NCBI GenBank assembly: GCA_049841135.1
Contig: JASGHK010000005.1
Coordinates: forward strand, 3,038,001-3,102,000
DNA: 64,000 nt
Origin: JACRCT01 sp049841135
GTDB lineage: Bacteria; Myxococcota; Myxococcia; Myxococcales; UBA5297
Direction: 5' to 3'
Below the pieces are notes generated by a model. It saw only the letters and a program-made list of their open reading frames with translations, did not search any database and was not told where the DNA came from. Below are positions 43,400 through 52,095 of this stretch, one piece after another. Every line of letters starts with the position of its first letter. The stretch's first letter is position 1. Both the position numbers and the translations under genes were made by a program.

Positions 43400-44659
43400 A
43401 TGCGGCACTCGAAGCGGAACGGCGGCCTGACGCGGCGCGACTTCCTCAAAGGCTCGGCGGTGGCCGGCCTGGTGGCAGGCCTACCCACCGGCTGGGCCGG
43501 CGGCGCCTGGGCGGACGAAGGCCCGGAGCAGAAGGAGGTCCGGCTGGGGATCGTCGCCGTCTCCAGCTGTGCGCCCATCGTCGTCGCCCACGAGAAGGGC
43601 TTCTTCAAGAAGCACGGTCTCACCTCCTCCATCGCCAAGGAGTCGAGCTGGGCCACCGCCCGCGACAAGCTGGTCAGCGGCGAGAACCACGGCAGCCACA
43701 TGAAGCTCGCCCAGCCCATCGGCGCGACGATGGGGCTGTTGGGCTCGCCCAAGACCCCGATGCTCGCCCCGTACACGCTCTCGCGGAACGGCTCGGTCTT
43801 CATGGTCTCCAAGAAGCTCGAGGGCGTGCTCACCGCCGACCCCAAGACCTGGAAGAAGTTCGCCGACGAGCTCAAGGCCAAGGGCGAGGTGCTGACCATC
43901 GCGCTGCCGCTGCCGTTCGGCTGGCACTCGCTGATGTGGCGGCACTTCCTGGCCAACGCCGGCATCAACGCCGACAAGGAGCTCAAGCTCATCACCCTGC
44001 CGCCGGCGCAGATGGTGCAGAACCTGCGCGTGGGGACGATGCACGCCTGCGCCATGGTCGAGCCGTGGGGCACTCGCGGCGTCAGCGAGAAGGTCACCTC
44101 CATCGTCTTCTACGGCCACGAGCTGTGGCCCGACCACCCGACCAAGGCCTTCTCGGTGATGGAGACGTTCGCCGAGAAGAATCCGCGCACGGTCCGCGCG
44201 ATGCTGCGCGCGGTCCACGAGGCGGCCGCCTGGTGCGACGACTTCGGCAACCGGCCGGAGCTGGCCAAGCTGCTCGCGGTGCCCAGCTACCTCAACAGCC
44301 CCGAGGCCGCGGTCCGCCCGGCGCTGATGGGCGAGCTCGACTGGGGCGACGGGCGCAAGGCGACGGACAAGGCCCACGCCATCAGCTACTCCAGAGGCAC
44401 CACCACCGAGGCGCGCGAGCTCAAGTGGTTCGTCTCGCAGTTCCGCCGCTGGGGCATGTGCGAAGGCGAGCCGGACTACGACGGCCTGGCCAAGCGGATC
44501 GCCCGCGCCGAGCTATACCAGGGCGCGCTCAAGGACCTGGGCGTCGCCGCGCCCGCGCCGAACGACGCGCCGATCAAGCTCTGGGACGGCACGGTGTTCG
44601 ACCACAAGAAAGCCGCGGAGTTCGCCAAGTCGGCGCCGATCAACAACCTGAAGGGCTAG
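43400..44659 (+). CDS. Nitrate/taurine-type ABC transporter substrate-binding protein (NrtA/CmpA-like)
   Basis: 419 residues. Twin-arginine signal (LTRRDFLKGSAVAGLVAGL), so it is exported folded. The mature part is an NrtA/CmpA-type binding protein (KEVRLGIVAVSSCAPIVVAH, HESHMKLAQP-type region GENHGSHMKLAQP, LPLPFGWHSLMW). The family binds nitrate, bicarbonate, or related anions; the ligand is not certain. ATG 43400 is chosen over ATG 43394: GGAG at 43390-43393 is six bases upstream of it. First gene of an operon with permease, fused ATPase and LysR. Confidence 0.85.
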   Translation: MRHSKRNGGLTRRDFLKGSAVAGLVAGLPTGWAGGAWADEGPEQKEVRLGIVAVSSCAPIVVAHEKGFFKKHGLTSSIAKESSWATARDKLVSGENHGSHMKLAQPIGATMGLLGSPKTPMLAPYTLSRNGSVFMVSKKLEGVLTADPKTWKKFADELKAKGEVLTIALPLPFGWHSLMWRHFLANAGINADKELKLITLPPAQMVQNLRVGTMHACAMVEPWGTRGVSEKVTSIVFYGHELWPDHPTKAFSVMETFAEKNPRTVRAMLRAVHEAAAWCDDFGNRPELAKLLAVPSYLNSPEAAVRPALMGELDWGDGRKATDKAHAISYSRGTTTEARELKWFVSQFRRWGMCEGEPDYDGLAKRIARAELYQGALKDLGVAAPAPNDAPIKLWDGTVFDHKKAAEFAKSAPINNLKG

Positions 44660-44666
44660 CTCGAAG

Positions 44667-45440
44667 ATGCGTCGTCTCAACTGGCGTTCGATCCTCCTGC
44701 CGATCGTCGGCGTCGCCGTCGGCATCGGCCTGTGGGGCTTGGTCTGCAAGGTCTTCGAGACCCGCCTGCCCGGGCCGCTGCAGACTTGGGAGGCTTCCAA
44801 GCTCTACGTGCTCGAGCCCTTCGCCAAGCGCGGCGAGATGGACCAGGGCATCGCGCTCTTCGCCTGGCAGTCGCTCAAGCTCGTCTTCCAGGGCTTCGGC
44901 CTGGCGCTGCTGCTCGGCACGCCGCTCGGCTTCGCGCTGGGGCTCTCCAAGTCGTTCAGCGCTGCGATCGATCCGTTGATCCAGGTGTTGCGTCCGGTCT
45001 CGCCGCTGGCCTGGCTGCCGCTGGGCCTGGTGATGCTCGAGCGCTCCGGCCCCGCGGCGCTCTTCACCATCGCGCTGTGCGCCATGTGGCCCACGGTCCT
45101 GAATGTCGCGGCGGGTGTCCGCGCGGTGCCGCCCGACTACCTCAACGTCGCCAAGGTGCTGCGCCTGTCGCCGGCCAAGACCTTCCTCAAGGTCCTGGTG
45201 CCAGCGACGCTTCCCCACATGTTCACCGGCTTCCGGCTCAGCCTGGGCATCGCCTGGCTCGCCATCGTCGCCGCGGAGATGCTCACCGGCTCGGCGGGGC
45301 TCGGCGGCTTCCTGTGGCAGGAGTACAACGCGCTCGTCTACGAGCACATCATCCTGTGCATCTTCGCCATCGGGATCATCGGCCTCGTCCTCGACCGCCT
45401 GATGATGCTCGTCGAAGCGCACTTCCGGGCGGAGGCTTGA
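44667..45440 (+). CDS. ABC transporter permease (NrtB/SsuC/TauC-like)
   Basis: 257 residues with about six transmembrane helices. The BPD-type permease signature region is ALFTIALCAMWPTVLNVAAG with the EAA-loop Gly near NVAKVLRLSPAKTFLKVLVP. It follows the binding-protein gene by seven bases and overlaps the start context of the ATPase gene. It forms the transmembrane channel for the importer. Confidence 0.88.
   Translation: MRRLNWRSILLPIVGVAVGIGLWGLVCKVFETRLPGPLQTWEASKLYVLEPFAKRGEMDQGIALFAWQSLKLVFQGFGLALLLGTPLGFALGLSKSFSAAIDPLIQVLRPVSPLAWLPLGLVMLERSGPAALFTIALCAMWPTVLNVAAGVRAVPPDYLNVAKVLRLSPAKTFLKVLVPATLPHMFTGFRLSLGIAWLAIVAAEMLTGSAGLGGFLWQEYNALVYEHIILCIFAIGIIGLVLDRLMMLVEAHFRAEA
45431..45435 (+). 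promoter_or_regulatory. Ribosome binding site GGAGG deciding the ATPase start
   Basis: GGAGG within the last codons of the permease gene lies seven bases before GTG 45443, the ATPase start. The upstream in-frame TTG at 45437 would be only one base from it and is unlikely. Confidence 0.6.
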
Positions 45441-45442
45441 AG

Positions 45443-47110
45443 GTGGCGCCGCTGCTGGAGATCCGCGAGCTGACCAAGTTCTACGGCGAGCGCCGCGTGC
45501 TGGACCGCGTGAGCCTGGCGGTGGCCGAGGGCGAGTTCGTGTGCATCGTCGGCGCCTCCGGCTCGGGCAAGAGCACGCTGCTCTCCGTTCTGGCGGGCCT
45601 GCTGAAGGCGGACTCGGGCTCCATCACGCTCGACGGCAAGCCGCTCGATGGGCCCGGGCTCGACCGCGGAGTCGTCTTCCAGCACTACTCGCTGCTGCCC
45701 TGGCTCACCGCGCGCGGGAACGTGCGGCTCGCGGTCGAGGAGGCCTTCCCGGCCGAGTCGGCGAAGCACCGCGATGAGCGGGTCCAGCGGGTACTCGACC
45801 TCGTCGAGCTCGGAGCTGCGGGCGGCAAGCTCCCCAGGCAGCTTTCGGGAGGCATGAAGCAGCGCGTCGCGGTGGCGCGAGCCCTGGCCGCCGCGCCGCG
45901 CATCCTGCTCCTCGACGAGCCATTCGGCGCCCTCGACGCGCTGACCCGCGCCTCGCTGCAGGAGGAGCTGGAGCGCATCCACGCCAAGGACCGGCGCACG
46001 GTCGTGATGATCACCAACGACGTGGACGAGGCGCTGCTGCTCGCCGACCGCGTCGTGGTCCTGCGCGACGGCCGGCTCGAGGACGCCACCGAGGTCAGCC
46101 TGCCGCGGCCGCGCTCGACGCTGGCCGAGGCCGAGGCTCACCGGTACCGGGCGCTGCGCGACACGCTCTCCGCCAAGCTGCGCCGCGACGAGGCGGCGGC
46201 GGTGGCACCTGCGGCGGCCTCACCATCGCCCGTGTCGGACCGGGCGCCGAACGCGCCGCTGCTCGAGCTGCGGTCGCTGTCCAAGTCCTTCGAGACCCCG
46301 CACGGGCTGCAAGCCGTGGTGAAGGACGTGGAGCTGTCGCTGAAGGAGGGCGAGTTCGTCAGCCTGGTCGGGCACTCCGGGTGCGGCAAGACGACCGTGC
46401 TCTCGATGGTCGCCGGCCTGACGGCGCCGACCTCGGGCGAGATCCGCGTCGACGGCAAGCCGGTGAGCGGTCCCGGGGCCGACCGGGCGATGGTCTTCCA
46501 GGCGCACGCGCTGCTCCCGTGGCTGACCGCCGAGGGGAACGTGCGCCTCGGCGTGGACCAGGCCTACCCCGACGCCTCCGAGGCCGAGCGCAGCGAGAAG
46601 GTCGAGCGGGCCCTGGAGCGGGTGGGCCTGAAGGACGCGAGGAAGAAGCGGCCCGCGGATCTCTCGGCCGGGATGCGGCAGCGCGTCGGAGTGGCCCGTG
46701 CGTTCGCGCTGTCGCCGAAGCTGCTGCTCCTCGACGAGCCGTTCGGCAGCCTGGACTCGGTGACGCGCGGCGAGCTGCGCGAAGTGCTGCTGGAGCTGTG
46801 GTCGCGCACTGGCGTCGCCGCGCTCCTGGTCACCCACGACGTGGACGAGGCCATCCTCCTCTCGGACCGGATCGCGGTGATGGGCGAGGGACCGGAAGCG
46901 CGGATCGTCGACGTCGTCCGGGTGAACCTGCCTCGGCCGCGCCGGGCCCAGGAGCTGGCGGACCACCCCGGCTACCGGGTCATCCACGAGCGGGTCCTCG
47001 AGAGCCTGGCCCACGGTGAGGTGCGCCGGACCCGCAGCGGCGAGCACGCGCTGCCCGGCCTCGCGACTCAGCCCGAGCAGCAGGAGCCAGCCGTCCTCTC
47101 TCCGCAGTAA
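45443..47110 (+). CDS. Fused double ABC ATPase of the importer
   Basis: 555 residues from GTG 45443. It contains two complete ABC ATPase domains in one chain, N-terminal (Walker A GASGSGKS, signature LSGGMKQ, Walker B LLLDEP) and C-terminal (Walker A GHSGCGKT, signature LSAGMRQ, Walker B LLLDEP), joined by an Ala/Pro linker near residue 255. Both have intact nucleotide motifs. In many nitrate systems the two ATPases are separate (NrtC with a solute-binding tail, NrtD); here a single chain serves the importer and there is no NrtC-type tail. It overlaps the permease operon. Confidence 0.85.
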   Translation: MAPLLEIRELTKFYGERRVLDRVSLAVAEGEFVCIVGASGSGKSTLLSVLAGLLKADSGSITLDGKPLDGPGLDRGVVFQHYSLLPWLTARGNVRLAVEEAFPAESAKHRDERVQRVLDLVELGAAGGKLPRQLSGGMKQRVAVARALAAAPRILLLDEPFGALDALTRASLQEELERIHAKDRRTVVMITNDVDEALLLADRVVVLRDGRLEDATEVSLPRPRSTLAEAEAHRYRALRDTLSAKLRRDEAAAVAPAAASPSPVSDRAPNAPLLELRSLSKSFETPHGLQAVVKDVELSLKEGEFVSLVGHSGCGKTTVLSMVAGLTAPTSGEIRVDGKPVSGPGADRAMVFQAHALLPWLTAEGNVRLGVDQAYPDASEAERSEKVERALERVGLKDARKKRPADLSAGMRQRVGVARAFALSPKLLLLDEPFGSLDSVTRGELREVLLELWSRTGVAALLVTHDVDEAILLSDRIAVMGEGPEARIVDVVRVNLPRPRRAQELADHPGYRVIHERVLESLAHGEVRRTRSGEHALPGLATQPEQQEPAVLSPQ

Positions 47111-47132
47111 GCTGCACCGCTGCGGAGGGTCG

Positions 47133-48054
47133 ATGAACCCGACTGTCGAGCTGCGCCACCTTCGATACTTCCTGGCCGTCGCCGAGACGCAGAACTTCAC
47201 GCGCGCCGCCGAGCGCCTGGGGGTCTCGCAGCCCAGCGTGTCCCAGCAGATCAAGGACCTGGAGACCGCGCTAGGGGCCACGCTCTTCCGGCGCCTGGGC
47301 AAACGGCTGCAGCTAACCGGAGAGGGCGCCTCGTTCCAGGCCAATGCCGCCGTCGTCGTCCGCAAGCTCGAGGAGGCCTGCGGCGCCGTCGGAGCCCAGG
47401 CCCAGGGCCAGGCCGGCCACGTGGAGGTCGGCGTGGTGCCCGCGGCGCACATGGCGTGGATCCCCATGGCGCTCAAGCGCATGGCCGAGGAGCACCCCCA
47501 CGTCTCGGTCGCAGTCCACGAGCAGTCCGCCCGAGCCATCGAGACCGAGGTCGAGGCCGGCCGCTGGGACCTGGGCTGCGGCGTGCTGATGTATTCCTCG
47601 CCCAACCTGCGCTACGAGTCGCTGCTGTCCCAGCGGCTGTCGCTCATCGTGCCCCGGGAGCACCCGCTCGCCTCGCGTGACGCCGTCTCGGTCAAGGAAC
47701 TGCGCGAGGTCCCGCTGGTGCTGTTGCCCGGCACCTTCGACATGCGCCACGCCATCGACGAGCTCTTCTCGCGCGGGCGCACCCGGCCCAAGGTCCAGTT
47801 CGAGATCAGCACCGTCTGCGCGACCCTGGCGACGGTGGTTCGTGCGGGCATCCCCACGGTGCTCACGCCCATCGTCTTCGCCGGCCGCGAGTGGCTCGAT
47901 CTGCAGGCGGTGCCCATCCGCGAGAGCGGCGCGGGCGTGGAGTACGGGCTCATCACCGCCAAGGGCGGCGAGCTCGAGCGCCGGAGCGCGGGCCGTCGCG
48001 GAGATCGTCCGCGAGATCGCCGCTGGCGGTCGCGAACGGGGAAAGCGCGGCTGA
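47133..48054 (+). CDS. LysR-family transcriptional regulator, one frameshift near 47983
   Basis: About 306 residues. The N-terminal winged helix reads ELRHLRYFLAVAETQNFTRA, with AAERLGVSQPSVSQQIKDLE. The effector domain has VAVHEQSARAIETEVEAGRW and LIVPREHPLASRDAV. It is co-directional with the importer, 22 bases after the ATPase stop, and probably regulates it. The reading frame breaks at the last 23 residues: one extra G at 47983-47984 moves the frame from GELERR to ARAVAEIVREIAAGGRERG; the corrected gene ends at TGA 48052-48054. Confidence 0.85.
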
Positions 48055-48136
48055 CAGGGTCCGCCGCCCAACGGCGCCGCCCCCTCACGTTCCGCGGCGT
48101 TGTCTCGGCCGGCGCGTTGGCGTTCCAATGGGGCCC

Positions 48137-49138
48137 ATGCGGACCGTCCGACACCTCGTCCCCAACGACGACGGCTGGCTGCTGGCCCTGAACCAGACCT
48201 GGGAGCCGGCCCGGCTCGTTCGCAAACGGCGGCCGGTGGTCATCGTGCCGGGCTACGGCATGAACTCCTTCATCTACAGCTACCACCCGAGCGGCGTGTC
48301 GCTGGAGGGCTTCCTGGCCGAGGCGGGGCTCGAGGTCTGGCGCGCCGACCTGCGAGCCCAGGGAAGCTCGGTGCGGGTCGGTGGCGGCGACGACTACGCC
48401 ATCGAAGACCTGGCGCTCACCGATCTGGGCGCCGCGTCGAAGGGGATCCTGGAACGGACGCACACCAAGGCCGACCGGCTGGACATGCTGGGCGGCTCTC
48501 TCGGCGGGACCCTGGTCCTGGCGCACGTCGCGATGCGGCAGGAGCACCGGGTCACGACCATCGTCTGCATGGGCTCGCCGGTGCGCTGGGAGAAGGTCCA
48601 CCCAGTGCTCAAGGTGGCGTCCCTGGCGCCGGCCGTGGTGGGGATGCTTCCGTTCCGCGGTACCCGCAAACTCGCCACCGTCGCCTTGCCGCTGCTCGCG
48701 CGCTATACGCCGTGGCTGCTCTCCATCTACATGAACCCGGAGATCACCGACACGAGCGCGGCCAAGGAGATGGCGCGCACGGTGGAGGACCCCAACCGTC
48801 ACGTGAACCGGCAGATCGCCCGGTGGGTGCGGGAGAAGGACCTCGTGCTCGGCACGGTGAACCTGTCGAAGGCCGTCGAGCGGGTGACCAACCCGCTGCT
48901 GGTGGTGCTCGCCACCGGCGACGGCATCGTCCCTCCCGAGACCGCGGCGTGGCCGTACCACCACAGCGGCGCCAAGGCGAAGAAGTTGGTGGAGGTCGGC
49001 AGCCAGACTGTGGCGATGGCCCACGCCGACATGTTCGTCTCCCGGCACGCCCACGAACGCGTCTTCGCGCCGATCCGCGACTGGATCCTCGAGCAGCACG
49101 TGCCGCACAGCGAGCAGTCCGAGGAGCGCATCGACTGA
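48137..49138 (+). CDS. Alpha/beta hydrolase
   Basis: 333 residues from ATG 48137 (ATG 48128 is also in frame). Fold elements: VVIVPGYGMNSFIYSYHPSG (oxyanion strand/turn), the nucleophile in LGGSLGGTL (G-x-S-x-G), Asp in VLATGDGIVPP and His in MAHADMFVS. It is similar in plan to carboxylesterase/lipase-like alpha/beta proteins with a long first strand. The substrate is unknown. It lies 87 bases upstream of the nitroreductase gene on the same strand. Confidence 0.8.
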   Translation: MRTVRHLVPNDDGWLLALNQTWEPARLVRKRRPVVIVPGYGMNSFIYSYHPSGVSLEGFLAEAGLEVWRADLRAQGSSVRVGGGDDYAIEDLALTDLGAASKGILERTHTKADRLDMLGGSLGGTLVLAHVAMRQEHRVTTIVCMGSPVRWEKVHPVLKVASLAPAVVGMLPFRGTRKLATVALPLLARYTPWLLSIYMNPEITDTSAAKEMARTVEDPNRHVNRQIARWVREKDLVLGTVNLSKAVERVTNPLLVVLATGDGIVPPETAAWPYHHSGAKAKKLVEVGSQTVAMAHADMFVSRHAHERVFAPIRDWILEQHVPHSEQSEERID

Positions 49139-49177
49139 CGGCAGGCAGGCAGGCCTGTGCGGCGCAGAGGCTGGAAA

Positions 49178-49195
49178 CACTTCGATATCGAAGTG
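49178..49195. promoter_or_regulatory. Perfect 18-bp palindrome CACTTCGATATCGAAGTG upstream of the nitroreductase gene
   Basis: A perfect palindrome between the hydrolase gene and the nitroreductase start (ATG 49226), ending 30 bases before it. A palindrome of this size at this place is typical of an operator for a small dimeric repressor (MarR/DUF24 type). It resembles in outline the operators of quinone-sensing MhqR-type regulators, which control nitroreductases and hydrolases in Bacillus. Confidence 0.55.
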
Positions 49196-49225
49196 CATCG
49201 AATCGGGTGTGAAGGGAGCACCCAC

Positions 49226-49831
49226 ATGAGCACCGCCACGGCCCACGTCATCCCGCTCGACCCCACGAAGCGAACCTCGACCCTCCCAGTCGACCCGCTG
49301 TTCCTCGATCGTTGGTCGCCGAGGGCCTTGAGCCCCGAGCCGATCTCCGAGCGCGACGTGCAGACGCTGTTCGAGGCGGCGCGCTGGGCACCCTCGGCGA
49401 GCAACCAGCAGCCGTGGATGTTCCTGTTCGCCGATGACGAGGCGGGTCGCGCGCGGGTCCGCTCGACGCTGGCGGAGTTCAACCAGCAGTGGGCGAACAC
49501 GGCGCCGCTGTTGGTCGTGCTCATGGCGAGGAAGACCAACGACAAGGGCGAGGCCAACGACTGGGCGGGCTTCGACTCCGGCGCCGCGTGGATGTCCTTC
49601 GCCCTGCAGGCACGCAAGCTCGGGTTGTACGCGCACGCGATGGGCGGCTTCGACGAGGAGAAGGTCTACGAGGTGCTGCAGGTCGACCGCACGCAGTGGG
49701 CGCCCATGGCTGTCATCGCGGTCGGGCGTCACGGCAACCCGGCCACGCTTCCGCCGAAGCTGCAAGCGCGCGAGAAGCCGAACGAGCGCAAGCCGCTGGA
49801 AGAGATCGTGCGGCGGATCGCGGGGACGTGA
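49226..49831 (+). CDS. Nitroreductase-family FMN oxidoreductase
   Basis: 201 residues from ATG 49226. Family layout: DRWSPRALSPEPISERDVQ (N-terminal FMN phosphate region), WAPSASNQQPWMFLFADD (active-site region) and ARKLGLYAHAMGGFDEEKV. It uses FMN and NAD(P)H to reduce nitroaromatic or quinone compounds. Operator-like palindrome upstream; an OsmC-type gene follows by 16 bases, most likely co-transcribed. Confidence 0.88.
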   Translation: MSTATAHVIPLDPTKRTSTLPVDPLFLDRWSPRALSPEPISERDVQTLFEAARWAPSASNQQPWMFLFADDEAGRARVRSTLAEFNQQWANTAPLLVVLMARKTNDKGEANDWAGFDSGAAWMSFALQARKLGLYAHAMGGFDEEKVYEVLQVDRTQWAPMAVIAVGRHGNPATLPPKLQAREKPNERKPLEEIVRRIAGT

Positions 49832-49847
49832 GGGGAGGAGAGGCACC

Positions 49848-50264
49848 GTGCGATCGACGGTCCGATGGAGTGAAGGGAAGGGCTACGAGGCGACGACGGA
49901 GAAGGGTCACGTCGTCGCGATGGGCGTCTCGCCGGAGATGGGCGGCACCGGCAACGGTCCGAGCCCGATGGAGCTGATTCTCGCGGGCGCGGGCGGCTGC
50001 ACTTGCGTCGATGTGGTCTTCATCCTCAAGCGAGGTCGGTACGACGTGCGCGATTGCCGGGTAGAAGTGCAGGCCGAGCGCGCCGAGACCGACCCGAAGG
50101 TCTTCACCAAGATCCACTTCCACTATGTGGTGGCCGGCAAGGACCTGCCGCCCGATCGCGTGGAGCGCGCCATCAAGCTCTCGGAGGAGAAGTACTGCTC
50201 CGCCTCCGCGATGCTGGGAAAGACCGCGACCATCACCCACGACTGGGAGGTCGTGCTGACCTGA
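49848..50264 (+). CDS. OsmC-family peroxide-reducing protein
   Basis: 138 residues from GTG 49848 (VRSTVRWSEGKGY), preceded by GGGAGGAGAGG. The two redox-active cysteines are in LAGAGGCTCVDVV and EEKYCSASAML, and the catalytic-type Arg/Glu positions fit OsmC/Ohr. It detoxifies organic hydroperoxides with thiols. Convergent with pfaD. Forms a two-gene unit with the nitroreductase, suggesting a response to electrophiles or peroxides. Confidence 0.88.
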   Translation: MRSTVRWSEGKGYEATTEKGHVVAMGVSPEMGGTGNGPSPMELILAGAGGCTCVDVVFILKRGRYDVRDCRVEVQAERAETDPKVFTKIHFHYVVAGKDLPPDRVERAIKLSEEKYCSASAMLGKTATITHDWEVVLT

Positions 50265-50356
50265 GGCCTCCCGAGGGTCGCGGGTCATGTCACAAAGTAC
50301 ATGCCTATCTTACGCAGGGTCGCTTCGAGCCCTCCGCGCTGCGCCTGGGGCGAAGG

Positions 50357-51937
50357 TCACTCTGGGCGAGCCACTTCGAAGGCCGTCGGCAGCTCCTCGA
50401 CCCCCGCTCTCGCGGCCGCATCTCGCCGCGCCAAGGCTGCCGCTCCGCGCAGGATCGCCTCGGCGAGCACGCCCACGCTGCGCGCCTGCGGCTTCTCCAG
50501 CGCCGTCCCCTTCGTCCATCGATTGAGCGTGCCGATGGCCGGCCCGCACCAGACCTGGTAGTCGCCGCGGCGGTCGGGCGCGCCCTTGGCTGCCCAGCGC
50601 GAGGACATTCCCAGGTACCAGCGGAAGCAGAGCGCCATGCGGACCTTGCCGCTCTTGCGGGCCTCCTCGGCCTTGGCCGGGTCGCGCGCCTGCCAGTACT
50701 TCTCGGTCTCGGCCCAGACCTCGGAGAACGGCCGGCGGAGGATCTGCTTCTCGACCTTGTCCTTGTCGACCTGCGAGGCGCTCTCGAAGTCCGGGTAGGC
50801 GCGATAGACCTCGAAGAGCTTGCCGGCGCGCTGCGGGTACATCGTCCCGCGGCGCAGCACCTGCACCTTGGAGCCCTGCTCGAACATGTCCGGCGCCGGG
50901 GCCATGGTGACGTCGGCCATGTCCGCCTCGGCGAGCAGCTGCTTCACGGCGTCGGACGTGCCCGCCTCGACGCAGGCCTGGTTGATGGAGCCGGTCATCA
51001 GGTAGTCGGCGCCCAGGGACAGCGCGGCGTGGGCCGCGAGCGGCTCGCCGATGCCGCCGGCCGCGCCGATGCGGATCTCGATGCCCTTCTCGCGCCAGCC
51101 GTACTTCTCGCTCGCCAGCTCGCGCTCGTGCTGCATCAACGGCAAGAGGACGGGGAGCGGGCGCTGATCGGTGTGCCCGCCGCTGTCGGCCTCGGCGGTG
51201 ATGTCCTCGGCCAGCGGCAGCTGGGCGGCGAGCTTCGCCTCGTCCTCGCGCAGCTTCCCGGAGGAGACCAGCTCGCGCAGCAGGGCATCGGGGGGCGGGG
51301 CCATGAAGCGTCCCGCGGTCTCGGGCCGGCTGATCTTCGCGAAGAGCCGGTTGGGGCCGACGATCCGCCCGTCGGGCAGCGTGCGCAGGCCCTTGGCCCG
51401 GAAGAGCACGACCGCCGGCGTCAGGTTCATGTAGGCCGCGGCGTCGACGCGTCGCACCTGGTGCTTCAGGTACAGCTCGACCGTGGCCAGCTCGATCTTC
51501 GGCTCGAACGGGTTGTGCAGCAGGTTGAAGCCGTAGGCCTCCGCCGGCAGCGCCTCCTGAACTCGGCGGATGGCGTCCTCGACGGCCGAGAGCGGCATGC
51601 CTCCGGCGCCGAAGAAGCCGATGCCGCCCGCCTTGCCGATGGAGATCACCATCTCCACCGAGGCGATGCCGCCGGCCATGGCCCCGGCGGCGTAGGCGAA
51701 GCGCACGCCGTGCGTCTCGCGGAAGGCGCGCGAGCCGAGGTCGCGCGGGAGGAGCGCGGGGACGAAGCCAGCCAGGGCCTTGGGTGCGGGCGGGACTTCG
51801 GTCAGCACCACGCGCTCGTCGCTCTGACGCGCCGCGTAGAGCGCCACGTCGAGCGAGCGGAGCAGGTCGAGGTGGTTCTCGCGAGGAGAGGCAGATATCG
51901 AGTTACGCGCCGTGGAGAGGCGAGCCGCGCCAGTCAT
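50357..51937 (-). CDS. pfaD: PfaD-family enoyl reductase/NMO-like protein
   Basis: 526 residues from ATG 51937. FMN-binding TIM barrel of the PfaD family: GAMAGGIASVEMVISIGKAG, GFNLLHNPFEPKIE, RIGAAGGIGEPLAAHAALSL, TGSINQACVEAGTSD, and RAYPDFESASQVDKDKVEK. PfaD is the trans-acting enoyl reductase of polyunsaturated fatty acid and some polyketide synthases. Here no PfaA/B/C or PKS gene is present in the window, so it acts with a synthase elsewhere or alone. An in-frame extension upstream to 53152 is a shadow of the YgiQ gene. Confidence 0.85.
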   Translation of the reverse strand: MTGAARLSTARNSISASPRENHLDLLRSLDVALYAARQSDERVVLTEVPPAPKALAGFVPALLPRDLGSRAFRETHGVRFAYAAGAMAGGIASVEMVISIGKAGGIGFFGAGGMPLSAVEDAIRRVQEALPAEAYGFNLLHNPFEPKIELATVELYLKHQVRRVDAAAYMNLTPAVVLFRAKGLRTLPDGRIVGPNRLFAKISRPETAGRFMAPPPDALLRELVSSGKLREDEAKLAAQLPLAEDITAEADSGGHTDQRPLPVLLPLMQHERELASEKYGWREKGIEIRIGAAGGIGEPLAAHAALSLGADYLMTGSINQACVEAGTSDAVKQLLAEADMADVTMAPAPDMFEQGSKVQVLRRGTMYPQRAGKLFEVYRAYPDFESASQVDKDKVEKQILRRPFSEVWAETEKYWQARDPAKAEEARKSGKVRMALCFRWYLGMSSRWAAKGAPDRRGDYQVWCGPAIGTLNRWTKGTALEKPQARSVGVLAEAILRGAAALARRDAAARAGVEELPTAFEVARPE

Positions 51938-52095
51938 GGAATCTCCGGTTTGAGGAAGCGGGCGGCAGAGCAAGAACCTCGCCAAGCTCACCCACGAGCG
52001 AGCCAGATGCTCGAGTGCGAAGCGCGATGCGCGATTGACCCCTTCAGGGGAGAAAGACCGTACGCGGCAAGACGTCGGCCGTCGGGGGCCTAGAC

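Noticed and set aside
50289..50325. Sequence CATGCCTATCTTACGC resembling the motif near the 77-bp repeat and the CCTATCTT at 62291
   Set aside because: The matches are short and partial; not enough to call a shared element.
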